A stretch of 64,000 bases of DNA from CAUJIW01 sp963205175 (GCA_041060555.1 JBEUDS010000017.1); one strand, 5' to 3'. Counted from the stretch's first letter, positions 25,536 to 35,003 are shown. Translations and numbers: made by a program. Notes: generated by a model not told the origin, from the sequence alone.

Positions 25536-26807
25536 TCAGGTATAGCTTGTGACGTCGTTCAGGAGGTGGGCGCGCAGCATCGTGCCTTCGCTGTCATCGT
25601 AGGAGGCGCGCCAGTCGAAGCTCGCCTCGACCCCGCCGGGGCCGGAGACGGCATATTTGGGTTTGGGCAGGAAGACCCGCGGCAACTCGAAGCGGAGCGC
25701 GTAGCCTTCCGGGAAGGTGAACCCGTATTCGAGTCCGACAGGATCGCCATTGGCGGCCTCGGCCACGAGCGTCGCGCCATCGAAGCGTACCGACATCGAT
25801 CCTTCCGCCGAGGCGAACGTGGGATCGGCCGCCTCGATCTTGCCGTCCTCGCGAATGACCCGGACGCGTTCGAGATTGTTGGAGAAGGTCAGACTGCCGC
25901 CAGTGACGCCGGCGAGCGCCGCACCGCCGCGTCGGATGAAGCCGCGCCCCTGGCTGAAGCGCCGGAGCGCGTAGGCCGTCGGATTGGCGTCGACCGTCGC
26001 AGAGAAGCGTTCCTCGCCTTGGGCCACGAGCTGGAGGCGGGCATTTGCCGGTCCCTCCTGGCCCATCTCGAAGTTTAGGCTCTCCATCACCGTGCCGAGG
26101 TGACGGAAGAACACCGGCGTCGCGAGCTTCGGATGGCCGACCTCGATCGTGTAGCTCGGGATGTCGTCGGCGCCGCTCTCCCAGACATGGGCGTAGCCAC
26201 CGCTGGTCAGCGTGGGACCCGAGACGGCGCCAGCGGATGCAGCAAGGGTGTAGCTGTTGCCGGTCGGGCCTGCCGCGTCGAACACGATCACGAGCGTCTG
26301 CGTGCTCGTCGGCCGCGAATAGGTGCACTTGGCGATTTCGGGGTCGGGCGATGCGTTGAGATCGCCGACAAGTTCATCGACGGTCTGCGTGACCGTTCCC
26401 TGGATTTGCGTCTCCTGCGCGCCCGCCGTACCGGAGACGAACGTCCAGACCGTACCGTTCAAGGTGATCGTGTCGCCCGCTATGGGATTGACGGCGAAGA
26501 CGATCGAGCCGCTGGCGTTCGTGGGCGTGGTCACCGGGTCTCCGAACAGGCCCGTCAGCCAGAAGCCCGTTCCACGCAGGTCGAGCGGGATGTCGAGCTG
26601 GCCCTCGTCGGTGATGAGGCCGCGATAGGGATCCTGCGCGTTGCGCCCGCGTCCCAGCAGCGGGTCGTCCCCGAGCGGCTGGGCCGAAGACAGATCGGTC
26701 GATTTGAAATCGAGGCTCTGATAGCCGGTGAGCGGCGCGACCCCGTAGCTTGCCTCCCGGCACGCCTTGAGGGTGGCGTCCGCGCCATATGCGCGCGCCT
26801 TGGGCAT
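25536..26807 (-). CDS. Major tail (tube) protein
   Basis: A 423-aa protein. YQSLDFKSTDLSSAQPLGDDPLLGRG and the later GDPVTTPT... segments are typical of phage tail tube proteins of the lambda/GTA type. The middle (residues about 95-190) holds an extra beta-rich repeat (GDTITLNGTVW...), probably a surface Ig-like domain, making it longer than the usual 140-320 aa. It lies directly upstream of the chaperones. Confidence 0.8.
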   Translation of the reverse strand: MPKARAYGADATLKACREASYGVAPLTGYQSLDFKSTDLSSAQPLGDDPLLGRGRNAQDPYRGLITDEGQLDIPLDLRGTGFWLTGLFGDPVTTPTNASGSIVFAVNPIAGDTITLNGTVWTFVSGTAGAQETQIQGTVTQTVDELVGDLNASPDPEIAKCTYSRPTSTQTLVIVFDAAGPTGNSYTLAASAGAVSGPTLTSGGYAHVWESGADDIPSYTIEVGHPKLATPVFFRHLGTVMESLNFEMGQEGPANARLQLVAQGEERFSATVDANPTAYALRRFSQGRGFIRRGGAALAGVTGGSLTFSNNLERVRVIREDGKIEAADPTFASAEGSMSVRFDGATLVAEAANGDPVGLEYGFTFPEGYALRFELPRVFLPKPKYAVSGPGGVEASFDWRASYDDSEGTMLRAHLLNDVTSYT

Positions 26808-26847
26808 GGATGACTCCCGTCTTGTCCGTGATTGGGTCGTGGTTGGG

Positions 26848-27279
26848 TCAGGCGGTGAGTGGATCGCTCACCAGGTATTCGATCGTGACGATGATCCGCG
26901 CGGTCAGCATCGGCGGCGCTCCTTCGAGAGCGAGCGCGCCTGTCTCCGGGGCTGACGGCGTCAGGTTCTCCGCAAAGCCGCCGAGCGTCTCATCGACACG
27001 CAGGGCGGCCCCGATTGCACCCAGCAGCTGATCGAGCGCCGCTTCGCCGCCGCCGCTTGGGTCTCGCGGCACATAGACTTCGAGCTCGACCCGGTGCGCA
27101 TAGAATTCGGTGCGGGGATTGAGGGTGATGTCGGGTTCGCCGGGCTCGCCATCGCGCAGGATGACGAGACCGGCGGCGGGCACCTTCTCGGGCAGCACCT
27201 CGTTGCGCCGCACCGGCGCCGCCAACTGCCCCGCGAGAACAACCGAAAGCGCGGCGAGGATCTGTTCACGTCGAGACAT
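26848..27279 (-). CDS. Tail terminator / completion protein
   Basis: A 143-aa protein positioned between the DUF6441 gene and the tail tube gene. The sequence REQILAALSVVLAGQL followed by FYAHRVELEVYVPRD matches minor tail U/terminator-like proteins, which form the ring capping the tail before joining to the head. Its ATG overlaps the DUF6441 stop by one base. Confidence 0.7.
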   Translation of the reverse strand: MSRREQILAALSVVLAGQLAAPVRRNEVLPEKVPAAGLVILRDGEPGEPDITLNPRTEFYAHRVELEVYVPRDPSGGGEAALDQLLGAIGAALRVDETLGGFAENLTPSAPETGALALEGAPPMLTARIIVTIEYLVSDPLTA

Positions 27280-27938
27280 CAGCGGCTCCCGTCCCCATCA
27301 GAAATCCAGTTGCGCACGACCAGGCTGGGTAGTCGGCTCACCCAGCGCTCGGCGGCGCCGGCCACCTCGAGGCGCTTGGCGAGGGTGACCTGCGGAACCA
27401 GGATGAACATCGGCACGGTCACCAGTCCTCGGCCCGTCCGGAGTGCGGAAGCGCTCGCGCGAGAGAAGCCACCACGCTTGCCTGTCCGGGCACGCATCCC
27501 GTCGGCCACGAGGAGAGAGGGACCGCGGCGTCGATAGACGAAGCGCAGCCGTTGCCCGGTCCGTCGCTCCCATCCGCCCGGCGTGATCTTCCGGCCGCCA
27601 TCCCCGTACCGGCCAGCAGCCGCCGTCGGGATCGCGAGGAAGAAGCCGTTCTTCGAGCGAATGGTCGCGCCTTCCTCATAGATGCGGATGATGCCTGGCG
27701 CCTTGGACCAGACGAGACCCGCCGCCCGGATGCTGTCTTCGCCCTTGGGGTAGACTTGTCCGCGCCAGGTGCGCGCCAGTCTCGGACCCAGCCCCGCCGA
27801 GGTGACCTGCGTCCGGAGCTCGGTCTTCAAGCCTTCGGTGGCCTGTGAGATCCCGGCCGTGACGGCCTTCTCGGCGGCCTTGATCTCGTCGCTCATCAGC
27901 TTGCCGAGGTCGCCGATCGTGCTGACCGAGAACCTCAT
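27279..27938 (-). CDS. DUF6441 phage protein, neck/tail connector candidate
   Basis: A 219-aa basic protein. After an N-terminal helix (MSDEIKAAEKAVTAGISQATE) comes a DUF6441-type core with LARTWRGQVYPK and the repeated GGWERRTGQRLRF pattern. Phages of this group place it between head-joining and tail-terminator genes, so a connector or HK97-gp10-like role is likely. ATG 27938 overlaps the joiner stop (ATGA). Confidence 0.7.
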   Translation of the reverse strand: MRFSVSTIGDLGKLMSDEIKAAEKAVTAGISQATEGLKTELRTQVTSAGLGPRLARTWRGQVYPKGEDSIRAAGLVWSKAPGIIRIYEEGATIRSKNGFFLAIPTAAAGRYGDGGRKITPGGWERRTGQRLRFVYRRRGPSLLVADGMRARTGKRGGFSRASASALRTGRGLVTVPMFILVPQVTLAKRLEVAGAAERWVSRLPSLVVRNWISDGDGSR

Positions 27939-28246
27939 GCCTCGCGCAACTCCGCCGTCCAGATCAGTCGCTCCGCGTCGCGGCTCGGCTCTCCCTGGAC
28001 GACATAGGAAACGCCGTCGAACTGGAACCCGTCGCCTTCGGCGAGGCTGGGCGCATCGGCGACGCGAATGTCGAGCAGCGTCGTAACGGCATGCAACCGT
28101 GTCTCGCCGAATTCGAAGACACTGTCGGGCCGGCGCAAGACGACCCGAACGGAGACGGCGCTGCCGCCCTTTGGCGTAAAGGTCGCGTCCCGCGCCATGT
28201 TCGGGTCGGCGAACAGTGACTGGAACGCAGCGGCGATGGCCGACAT
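27935..28246 (-). CDS. Head-tail joining protein
   Basis: A 103-aa protein of mostly beta structure (FTPKGGSAVSVRVVLRRPD; FQFDGVSYVVQGEPSRDAERL) resembling lambda gpFII/attachment proteins. It follows the DUF2190 decoration protein and precedes DUF6441, the usual joiner position. Start and stop codons overlap both neighbours, so translation is coupled. Confidence 0.7.
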   Translation of the reverse strand: MSAIAAAFQSLFADPNMARDATFTPKGGSAVSVRVVLRRPDSVFEFGETRLHAVTTLLDIRVADAPSLAEGDGFQFDGVSYVVQGEPSRDAERLIWTAELREA

Positions 28247-28581
28247 CAGAAGCTGCCATTCAGGCGAACCCGCCCGATGACGTCACCGGCGCCACCGGCG
28301 ACGGCTTCGGTCGCAACGCCGATTAGCGTGTTGGCGGTGGCGGCCTTCGTCGCCTCTTTGTTGGTGTTGTCCCAGTAGACCTTGTCGCCCGCGGCCCACG
28401 CCTGCGAGGCGACCTTCTTCAGGTCGAAGACGCCGACGAGCGACGCCTCGACGGTCTCGCCGAGGGCAGCGCTGCCCGCCGCCACGCCAAAGATGGAGCC
28501 GACGAGCAGGCCGTCACCGGAAACGACCGCATAGGGCGCGGTCAGGGTGATGGTGTTGCCGGGCTGGACGTAGTTCTTCAT
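28246..28581 (-). CDS. DUF2190 capsid decoration/cement protein
   Basis: A 111-aa DUF2190 protein: NYVQPGNTITLTAPYAVVSG at the start, then GDKVYWDN and a GVATEA turn before the C-terminal strand. Family members stabilise the capsid by trimerising on its surface. The start codon lies about 85 bp after the capsid gene stop; AAGAGGATCAAG upstream supplies a ribosome-binding site. Confidence 0.82.
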   Translation of the reverse strand: MKNYVQPGNTITLTAPYAVVSGDGLLVGSIFGVAAGSAALGETVEASLVGVFDLKKVASQAWAAGDKVYWDNTNKEATKAATANTLIGVATEAVAGGAGDVIGRVRLNGSF

Positions 28582-28666
28582 GAGCTTGATCCTCTTGGAA
28601 AGACGAAGGGCGGCCCGTCAGGACCGCCCATGTCGTCGGGGTTCAGGTGTCAGGGAAGGGGCCGGA

Positions 28667-30706
28667 TCAGGCGCCCGGGTTCTTGTAGAGGCCGCGCCAG
28701 TCGATGGCCTTGGCGCCGAAGTCGAGGCGGCACTTGATCTCGACCCCGTCGACGTCGAAGCCATTGCGCGTCTCGATGTAGGCGCCCTGTTGGCCTTCGA
28801 GATAGGCGTACTCGATCGTGTCGATCTGGTTGGGGCTGGCGGCCAGATACCAGGCGGTCTCGCTGGCGGCATCGAGACGCGGCTCGGCGATGGGGCTAAG
28901 CGTGCGGATCGACTGGGGCACCACGTTGCCGCTCGACGGAGGCACGAGGTTCTGAGCGACCAGCTGCTCTGCCTTCAGTTCCAGAGATGCCGGCACGATC
29001 AGGAAGGCGGGTCGGATGTTGAGCACCGTCTTCTTGTCGAGCCCGGTCTGCTTCGCCATCGCCGCCCGAGCCGCGCCGACGGTGGTGACGTCGAGCGCCG
29101 CACCGGTGCCCGCGAGGTTCTTATGAGTGGTGTGGAACAGCGCATTGCCATCGGCCATGGCCGGGTTCGAGGTGATGATGCCCCAGACCACGTCCGACTC
29201 CAGCTGGGCGATGGAGTTGCCGTACATTGCCGGGATCCGGGTGAAGGCGTCCAGATCGTCGTTGATCAGCACCTGCCGGGTGATGGCGACAACCCGGCCG
29301 TAGGTCTTCACGCGGTAGCTTTCCTTGCTCTCGCCGAGCGTTCCGCGCTTGAACTCGCCGCTCTCGCCCACTTCCAGGAGCTGCGGCGCCTCGCCGAGCT
29401 GCACCCGGTGCATCGCCTTGAAGTCGGTCGCCAGAACCTGACGGCAGAAGAGTGCGAAGGTCCGCGGATAGGCCTCGTAGGCCTGGCGCAGGGTCTTGTT
29501 GGTGACGGCCGCGAGGATTTCGGGGAAGTCCGAGGTCGAATGCAGCGCGCGCGTCGCCACCTCGTCACGCGAGAGGCCGCGCGTGTTCACCCCGGCATTG
29601 CCGAGGCTTTCGCGGGCGAGTTCCAGCAGCGTCATGCCTCGATACTGACGGGCAGCATCTTCAAGCGGGAACAGCGTCGGGCTGTACCGGTGCAGCAGCG
29701 CATTGGCCACGGCATCGCGGCGGGTGATGCGCTCATCCCGGCCACCGAGCGGGACGGAGACTTGGCCGAAGGTCCGCGTCTCCTCCGACTTCGCTGCGAC
29801 CTGATCGAGGATCAGGCGACGCGCCTCGTCGAGACCGGTGCCGCGCTTGACCAGATCCTCGGCGAGGCCGCGCTCGAGGTTCAGCCGACCGGCCAGATCG
29901 TAGATGGTCGAGACACGCTCCCGTTCGGCTTCGCGGGCGCGGTTCGCCACAGCCTCGGGATCCGTGGCTTCGGGCTTGGCAGTCTTCGGACGCGCGCGGG
30001 TCTGCGTGTCGGCCGCGCTCGCGGGCGTGTCGGTCATGGTGGTCTCCTCGGTCGCTGCCGTTTCGCTCGTCTGGTCGGCCACGACCTCGTCAGTCTGGGC
30101 CGGGGTCTGGGTCTTCTCCGTCATCGGGGATGCTCCTTGCGGGTTTGAGGGCGCGTCCCGGCGGTGAAGGACGCAGGTTTCAAGCGGGCTCTGGCTGCGG
30201 AAGCCCGCGGCGGGGTCGGCCCCGACCGGGACCGCTGAGATTTCGAAGGGGGTCCAGTCCACCGCCCGCCAGAGCTCCCGCCCGCCGTCGGGCTTGGAGA
30301 TGTCGAAGCGATGGACCTGGTAGCCGATGGAGACCGCGCGGATGTGCCCGGCCTGGATGTCGCGCCAGATCGGCTCGACATCGGCGCGCTCGCTGATGCG
30401 GACCTGCGCGATGCCGCGGCCGTTCTCGATCCGCGCCGAGCCGGGCACCACCGAGCCGATGACGGCGTCGAGTGTGTCGATCTCATGCACCTTCAGGAAC
30501 GGCGCGCCCGCGTTCAGCCGGTCGAGGCGCACATGAGCAGGGTCGAGGCTGAGTTCCTCGTCGTAGGGCTCGCCGAAGAAGCTCGCCCGCCGGACGCGTG
30601 CGCCCGCCGACCAGATCACCTCGACGGTGCGTGCGTCGGCATCGACGGTGTTCGGCGCAAGCTCCGCCGACCGGCGAAGCGCCGGCAGTTCGATCATCGT
30701 GTCCAT
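28667..30706 (-). CDS. Prohead protease-major capsid protein fusion
   Basis: A 679-aa polyprotein. Residues 1-175 form an S78-like prohead protease with H74 (FLKVHEID), S126 (RAVSIGYQ) and E155 (WTPFEIS), matching the HK97 catalytic triad. A Thr/Ala/Glu-rich, low-complexity scaffold-like linker spans about 180-265. The rest is an HK97-fold major capsid domain of the Mu gpT/fusion type (FALFCRQVLATDFKAMHRV). Self-cleavage would release mature capsid subunits. Such fusions are known in Mu-like and Rhizobiales phages. It follows the portal gene after 4 bp. Confidence 0.87.
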   Translation of the reverse strand: MDTMIELPALRRSAELAPNTVDADARTVEVIWSAGARVRRASFFGEPYDEELSLDPAHVRLDRLNAGAPFLKVHEIDTLDAVIGSVVPGSARIENGRGIAQVRISERADVEPIWRDIQAGHIRAVSIGYQVHRFDISKPDGGRELWRAVDWTPFEISAVPVGADPAAGFRSQSPLETCVLHRRDAPSNPQGASPMTEKTQTPAQTDEVVADQTSETAATEETTMTDTPASAADTQTRARPKTAKPEATDPEAVANRAREAERERVSTIYDLAGRLNLERGLAEDLVKRGTGLDEARRLILDQVAAKSEETRTFGQVSVPLGGRDERITRRDAVANALLHRYSPTLFPLEDAARQYRGMTLLELARESLGNAGVNTRGLSRDEVATRALHSTSDFPEILAAVTNKTLRQAYEAYPRTFALFCRQVLATDFKAMHRVQLGEAPQLLEVGESGEFKRGTLGESKESYRVKTYGRVVAITRQVLINDDLDAFTRIPAMYGNSIAQLESDVVWGIITSNPAMADGNALFHTTHKNLAGTGAALDVTTVGAARAAMAKQTGLDKKTVLNIRPAFLIVPASLELKAEQLVAQNLVPPSSGNVVPQSIRTLSPIAEPRLDAASETAWYLAASPNQIDTIEYAYLEGQQGAYIETRNGFDVDGVEIKCRLDFGAKAIDWRGLYKNPGA

Positions 30707-30710
30707 GAAG

Positions 30711-32231
30711 TCAGTCCTGTTGGGCGGTGTCCGGCTGCCCCGGGTCGGGTTCCGGATCGGTTGCCGGGTCGCTCGATTGCGCGCTGCCGGTCTTGGTGAC
30801 GCGGCGGGGGTCGCTGTCGAGCACAAGCCCGAGGGCGTCGAGCTTGGCGTTGGTCGCGGCGATCTCCGCCAGCACGGCGTCGGGATTGCGGCCCTGGCGA
30901 GCGATCACCTCGGCCAGTGTCATCGTTCCCGAACGGATCGCCAGAAGGTTCGCCATCGCGTCCTTCTGCGGATCGACTGCCTCGAACTTGGGCGGTGACC
31001 ATTCGACCGGCACGTCCGGCGTCGGGATCTGTCCCGAGGCCCATGCGGCCTCGGTGAACCAGCGCCAGACCGGGGTGCAGAGCATCGGAATGAAGAGCTG
31101 CCACTGGACAGCGTCGATCATCCGGCGGAACTCGACGAGCCCCGCCCGGATGGAGGAGTAGTTCACCTGGCTGAGATCGCCGGTGAGTAGCTCGTAGGGC
31201 ACCCGGAACCCGGCCGAAATCGTATGCAGGCTGGCGCGCTTGTATTCGCCATAGCCGCCGGTGGCGGCCGGCTGGTTGAAGCGGATGTCCTTTCCGCCGC
31301 GGGCATAGGCGATCAGTCCTGGTTCGAACTGCTCGACCCGGTTGCCATCGGCGTCGACCACCGCCGGGGCGATGCCCTGCTGCGCCTCGTCGTCCCCGAA
31401 GACGATGGCGGTGACGCAAGCCTCGGTCTTCTTGCGAACGATCTCGGCCACCTCGTAATCGTCGAGATCACGAAGGGCGCGGATAACCGGCGCGCCCCAG
31501 GGAACGCCGCGCGCCTGCGTGCGCTGCTTCTCATAGACATGCGCGATCTCGCTCGCCGGGACCGGCCGGCTCTGCAGGCCGTTTTGCAGGGCGCCATAGG
31601 CGTCGCCGGGATGCTCGGCGTGGAGCCAGTAGGCCCGGCGCCTGCCGAGCGGATCGAACTCGATCCCCTGCATGAGGCGGCCCGCACCGAGCGCGCCGGA
31701 TTTGGTGGCGTCGAGGAAGTCGGCCTCCAGCACCTGCAATTGCAGCGGCACCGGCAGGCCGTCCGCAGCGCGGCGCAGGCGACGGCGCACCAGCACTTCG
31801 CCGGCCTCGACCATCTCACGGCAGATCAGCGTCTGAAGCCCGTAGAAGTCGAGCTGGCCGTCGGCGTCACAGGCCTCGGCCCATCGTTCGAACAGATCGT
31901 CGACGCGGCGGTCCAGCGTGTCGTCGCCGCTCGCGGCGCGCGGCATGATGCCCGCGCCAATGATGTTGTTCACCAGCACGGCCACGGCCTTGGCCGCGTG
32001 CGGGTTGTTGCGGACGAGGTCGCGCATGCGGTCGCGCAAGAGCGCCCCGGCCACGCCGATCTCGGTGTCAGCTGAGAATCCCGGGGCACGCCAGCCCTCC
32101 GTGCGGCGTCCTCGCGCGGCGCCTTCGTAGCCGCGCGCGAGCGTCTCGAACGCCTGTCGCGCCAGGACCCGCCGCGCGGCGGCCCGAGGGGCGACCGAAG
32201 CGATGGCGCGGTCGAACCAATTCGCCGCCAT
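30711..32231 (-). CDS. Lambda-family portal protein
   Basis: A 506-aa protein of the lambda portal family (Phage_portal_2): MRDLVRNNPHAAKAVAVLVNNIIG at about residues 69-92, the PASEIAHVYEKQR strand and the LTGDLSQVNYSSIRAGLVEF segment are conserved. Twelve copies would form the DNA gate of the procapsid. The Asp/Pro/Gln-rich tail (about 480-506) is disordered. The ATG overlaps the gpW stop by one base. Confidence 0.9.
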   Translation of the reverse strand: MAANWFDRAIASVAPRAAARRVLARQAFETLARGYEGAARGRRTEGWRAPGFSADTEIGVAGALLRDRMRDLVRNNPHAAKAVAVLVNNIIGAGIMPRAASGDDTLDRRVDDLFERWAEACDADGQLDFYGLQTLICREMVEAGEVLVRRRLRRAADGLPVPLQLQVLEADFLDATKSGALGAGRLMQGIEFDPLGRRRAYWLHAEHPGDAYGALQNGLQSRPVPASEIAHVYEKQRTQARGVPWGAPVIRALRDLDDYEVAEIVRKKTEACVTAIVFGDDEAQQGIAPAVVDADGNRVEQFEPGLIAYARGGKDIRFNQPAATGGYGEYKRASLHTISAGFRVPYELLTGDLSQVNYSSIRAGLVEFRRMIDAVQWQLFIPMLCTPVWRWFTEAAWASGQIPTPDVPVEWSPPKFEAVDPQKDAMANLLAIRSGTMTLAEVIARQGRNPDAVLAEIAATNAKLDALGLVLDSDPRRVTKTGSAQSSDPATDPEPDPGQPDTAQQD

Positions 32232-32440
32232 CAGCGATCCCCGCGCGAGAAGCCCGCGAGCCCGGCGACCGGAAGCGGCCGCCCCACACTGGCAATCGCG
32301 CGCTCGATGGTCCGGATGCGGGCGAGCAGATCCTCCGCCGAGCCGTACTCCACCGACTTGCCGTCATAGCTGACGCGGGTCGTGCCGCTGGCATAGGCCC
32401 GGCGCAGTGCCGAGAGCTCGGTTTCGGTCCAGTCGGTCAT
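32231..32440 (-). CDS. gpW-like head-tail joining protein
   Basis: A 69-aa protein with the gpW pattern: ELSALRRAYASGTTRVSYDGKSVEY followed by a helix (AEDLLARIRTIERAI). gpW seals the portal after packaging. It lies between terminase and portal, as in lambda. The start codon is 1 bp after the terminase stop. Confidence 0.82.
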   Translation of the reverse strand: MTDWTETELSALRRAYASGTTRVSYDGKSVEYGSAEDLLARIRTIERAIASVGRPLPVAGLAGFSRGDR

Positions 32441-32441
32441 C

Positions 32442-34445
32442 TCAGAACCATCCTTCCCGCCGCCCGATCCAGTCGGAACGGCGCTTGCCTTGGGGTACCT
32501 GTCCCGGCCTGTGGATCTGCCCGGCGGGATCGCTGTCGGTCGGGGCCGCCCCGAGCTGGTCTTCGAGGTCGCGCCATTTCTCTTCGGGCCAGCGGTCGGC
32601 GCCCGCGATCCAGGCGGCCGCGCGGGCGTAGACTCGGCAATCGAGCGCCTCGTTGCGCTCACGCAGCTTCTGCCATTCGAGCTTCGCGAAGCCGCGCTTC
32701 GTGCGCACCGTGACCAGCTGTTCGGCCACGACCTGCTTCAGCCACTCGCTCTCGACCCATGTCGGCAGGTGGATCGTGCCGGGCGGGAACGCCGCGCCCT
32801 CGGCACGTTCCTCGGCCGTCGGGCGCTCCAGCCGCAGGAAGCGGTAGGTTTCGGCCTTGAAGGTCGAGACCGCCACCGTCCAGAGCCGGGCGCCGCGACG
32901 CAGGCGCTTCCCGCCCTCGGTCGCATCCACGAAAGTGGGGCCGGAGACCGGACTGGAGCGATTGAAGCCTTCGAGCCCCTTGACTGGCGCGACCTGTGCA
33001 AAGCCGACTTTGCGCGACCAGGCGTAGACAGCCGGGGCTTCGTAGCCCGTGTCGATCGCGAGCCGCGCGATCCGAAGGTGCGCTCCGTTTTCATGCGGCC
33101 ACGACCGGTCGAGGAGTGCCGTCAACTGGTCCCAAGCATCATGCCGGTCCGGCCCGCCCTCTACACGCACGTGATCGACGAGCCAGCTCTCAAGCCCTCG
33201 GCCCCAGGCCCAGACATCGACCTCGATGCGGTCCTTCTGGACATCCGCGCCCGCCGTCAGGAACAGCCCGCCCGCTGGCACCGTGCCTGGCTGCCACGCC
33301 TCGCGGCGATCGTAGAGCCGCTGCCAGTCCGGCGCCTCGCCGGTTTCGACCCATGTCTCGCCGAGAATGGTATTGCGGAACGCCTTGATCGCCTCGTCGG
33401 AGCCCTGGGCCGCCTCCCAGCTGCGCGCGATCCGGGGCCAGCTGAGCCAGCCGACCGGCGAGTAGAGCGCCGAGAGGTGGTAGCCGACAGTGGTGGGATC
33501 AGCGGCCGTGGCGGTCGCCCGCCATTCGCCGCGCTCCAGCATCGCGGTCTTGTGGTGCTCCGCGACGGCTCTGTCGCAGCCTTCGCAGATATATTCTGCA
33601 GTCTCCGGCTTGCCCTTCTGCCAGCGCAGCCGTTCGAACTTCAGCCACTGCATCGCCCCGCAATGCGGACACGGCACGAAATAGCGCCGCTGGTCGGACG
33701 CCTCGAACTCGCGCTCGATGCGGCTGTGCCCCCGGATCGTCGGCGTCGAGACCAGGAATACCTTGCGCCGGTGAGCGAAGGTCAGCGACCGCGCCTCGGC
33801 CAGGGTCACCGGATCGCCTTCCTCGTCGGCCGAAGCCGGATAGGCATCGACCTCGTCGAGGAAGATGTAACGCGCCGGGGTCGAGCGCAGCCCGACCGCC
33901 GAGTTCGCGCCCGTCATGATCAGGATGCCGCCCGCGAATTCCTTGGACAGCATCGTGTTCCCGGCGTCGCGGGATCGGGCCGGTTTGACCCGCTCCCGGA
34001 GCTCCGGGCTCTCGTCGATCAGCGGGTCAATCCGCTGGCGCGAGTTGCGCTTGGCCAGTTCCACGGTCGGCTGGACCGCGAGCATCGGGCCCGGGGCCTG
34101 ATGGATGGCGAAGCCGATCCAGTTGTTGCCGGCTTCCGTCGCCCCGACCTGCGCGGCCTTCATGAACACGATCCGTTGCGCCGCGTCGCCGGGCGACAGC
34201 CGGTCCATGATCTCCCGCATGTAGGGCGTTCGCATTGTGCGGTAGCGCCCCGGTTCGGCCGAAGCGCGGGACGCCAACATCCGGTGCCGGTCCGCCCATT
34301 CCGAGACGGTGAGGTCGGGATCCGGTCGGATCCCGTTGCCCCAGGCGCGCAGGATCTCAGCAGCGCCTTCGAAATCCCTCAGGCCATATTCGTCACCGGA
34401 ATTCGGGCCGGACCTCGGCGAGTTCGTCGAGGTGGGCGCGTACAT
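32442..34445 (-). CDS. Terminase large subunit, GpA family
   Basis: A 667-aa packaging motor. The ATPase part has a Walker A-like KAAQVGATE (96-104) and Walker B YIFLDEVD (D197/E198); a CPHCG zinc-knuckle half follows near residue 245, with CEGCD near 280. The C-terminal nuclease domain includes IDTGYEAPAVY, with the expected acidic residues. GpA terminases cut at cos sites, so cohesive-end packaging is expected. It overlaps the small subunit gene by 53 bp. Confidence 0.92.
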   Translation of the reverse strand: MYAPTSTNSPRSGPNSGDEYGLRDFEGAAEILRAWGNGIRPDPDLTVSEWADRHRMLASRASAEPGRYRTMRTPYMREIMDRLSPGDAAQRIVFMKAAQVGATEAGNNWIGFAIHQAPGPMLAVQPTVELAKRNSRQRIDPLIDESPELRERVKPARSRDAGNTMLSKEFAGGILIMTGANSAVGLRSTPARYIFLDEVDAYPASADEEGDPVTLAEARSLTFAHRRKVFLVSTPTIRGHSRIEREFEASDQRRYFVPCPHCGAMQWLKFERLRWQKGKPETAEYICEGCDRAVAEHHKTAMLERGEWRATATAADPTTVGYHLSALYSPVGWLSWPRIARSWEAAQGSDEAIKAFRNTILGETWVETGEAPDWQRLYDRREAWQPGTVPAGGLFLTAGADVQKDRIEVDVWAWGRGLESWLVDHVRVEGGPDRHDAWDQLTALLDRSWPHENGAHLRIARLAIDTGYEAPAVYAWSRKVGFAQVAPVKGLEGFNRSSPVSGPTFVDATEGGKRLRRGARLWTVAVSTFKAETYRFLRLERPTAEERAEGAAFPPGTIHLPTWVESEWLKQVVAEQLVTVRTKRGFAKLEWQKLRERNEALDCRVYARAAAWIAGADRWPEEKWRDLEDQLGAAPTDSDPAGQIHRPGQVPQGKRRSDWIGRREGWF

Positions 34446-34953
34446 GTTTCTCCAAGGCCTTCTGCATGGCGGCCGCCTCCACGCCGAGTTCGGCCGCCAT
34501 CAGCGCCGCCGCGCGCGCCGGCCAGTTCACCCAGGCATCGCGCTCCTCGCGTGCCAACCGGAACACGACCGCAACCGCCCGGGCGCGGTCGACGAGTTCT
34601 CCCTTGAGCTTCTGAAGCCGGATGCGCCGCTCCTGGGCCTTCAGCACCTCATTCGCGGTCTTGGCCTGCAGGAAGGTCGTGCCGCTGCCGACGGGCGGCG
34701 CGGCAAGCCCTTGTTCCCGCAGAGTGTCGCCAACGGCGGACACGGCCGCGTCGGGTACCGGCTTGAGCTTGGATGCCGTGGTGCGCCGGGACTTCGACGG
34801 GTCCGTCATCGCCGCCCGGCGGGCATCGCTCGCCTCTGCGTCGATGCTGCCATCCTCATGGAGGACCAGCCGTCCCGCAGCCTTCGCCTTCTGGATCGCG
34901 CCCCGCGAGAGACCGACGCGCGCGGCGTATTGGCGCTCGCTCAGCCCCTGCAT
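34393..34953 (-). CDS. Terminase small subunit (Nu1-like)
   Basis: A 186-aa protein with an N-terminal HTH (LSERQYAARVGLSRGAIQKAKAAGRL), a basic linker, then a long C-terminal helix region (ANEVLKAQERRIRLQKLKGELVDR) typical of Nu1/small terminase assembly domains. It would recognise the packaging site. It is the first gene of the late operon, and its 3' end overlaps the large subunit. Confidence 0.8.
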   Translation of the reverse strand: MQGLSERQYAARVGLSRGAIQKAKAAGRLVLHEDGSIDAEASDARRAAMTDPSKSRRTTASKLKPVPDAAVSAVGDTLREQGLAAPPVGSGTTFLQAKTANEVLKAQERRIRLQKLKGELVDRARAVAVVFRLAREERDAWVNWPARAAALMAAELGVEAAAMQKALEKHVRAHLDELAEVRPEFR

Positions 34954-34984
34954 GGCGTTCTCCGATTATTGTTCAGATTCAAGT

Positions 34985-35003
34985 GCTTATCGAGTTGATA
35001 AGC
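34985..35003. promoter_or_regulatory. 7-bp inverted repeat, operator candidate
   Basis: GCTTATC and GATAAGC flank a 5-nt spacer in the divergent region between the terminase operon (minus) and the gene at 35068 (plus). There is no T-tract after either arm, so a protein-binding site is more likely than a terminator. It is well placed to control the late operon. Confidence 0.4.

Noticed and set aside
32490..34607. 705-aa plus-strand frame across the terminase
   Set aside because: Long antisense frames are common in GC-rich DNA; terminase motifs on the minus strand are unambiguous.
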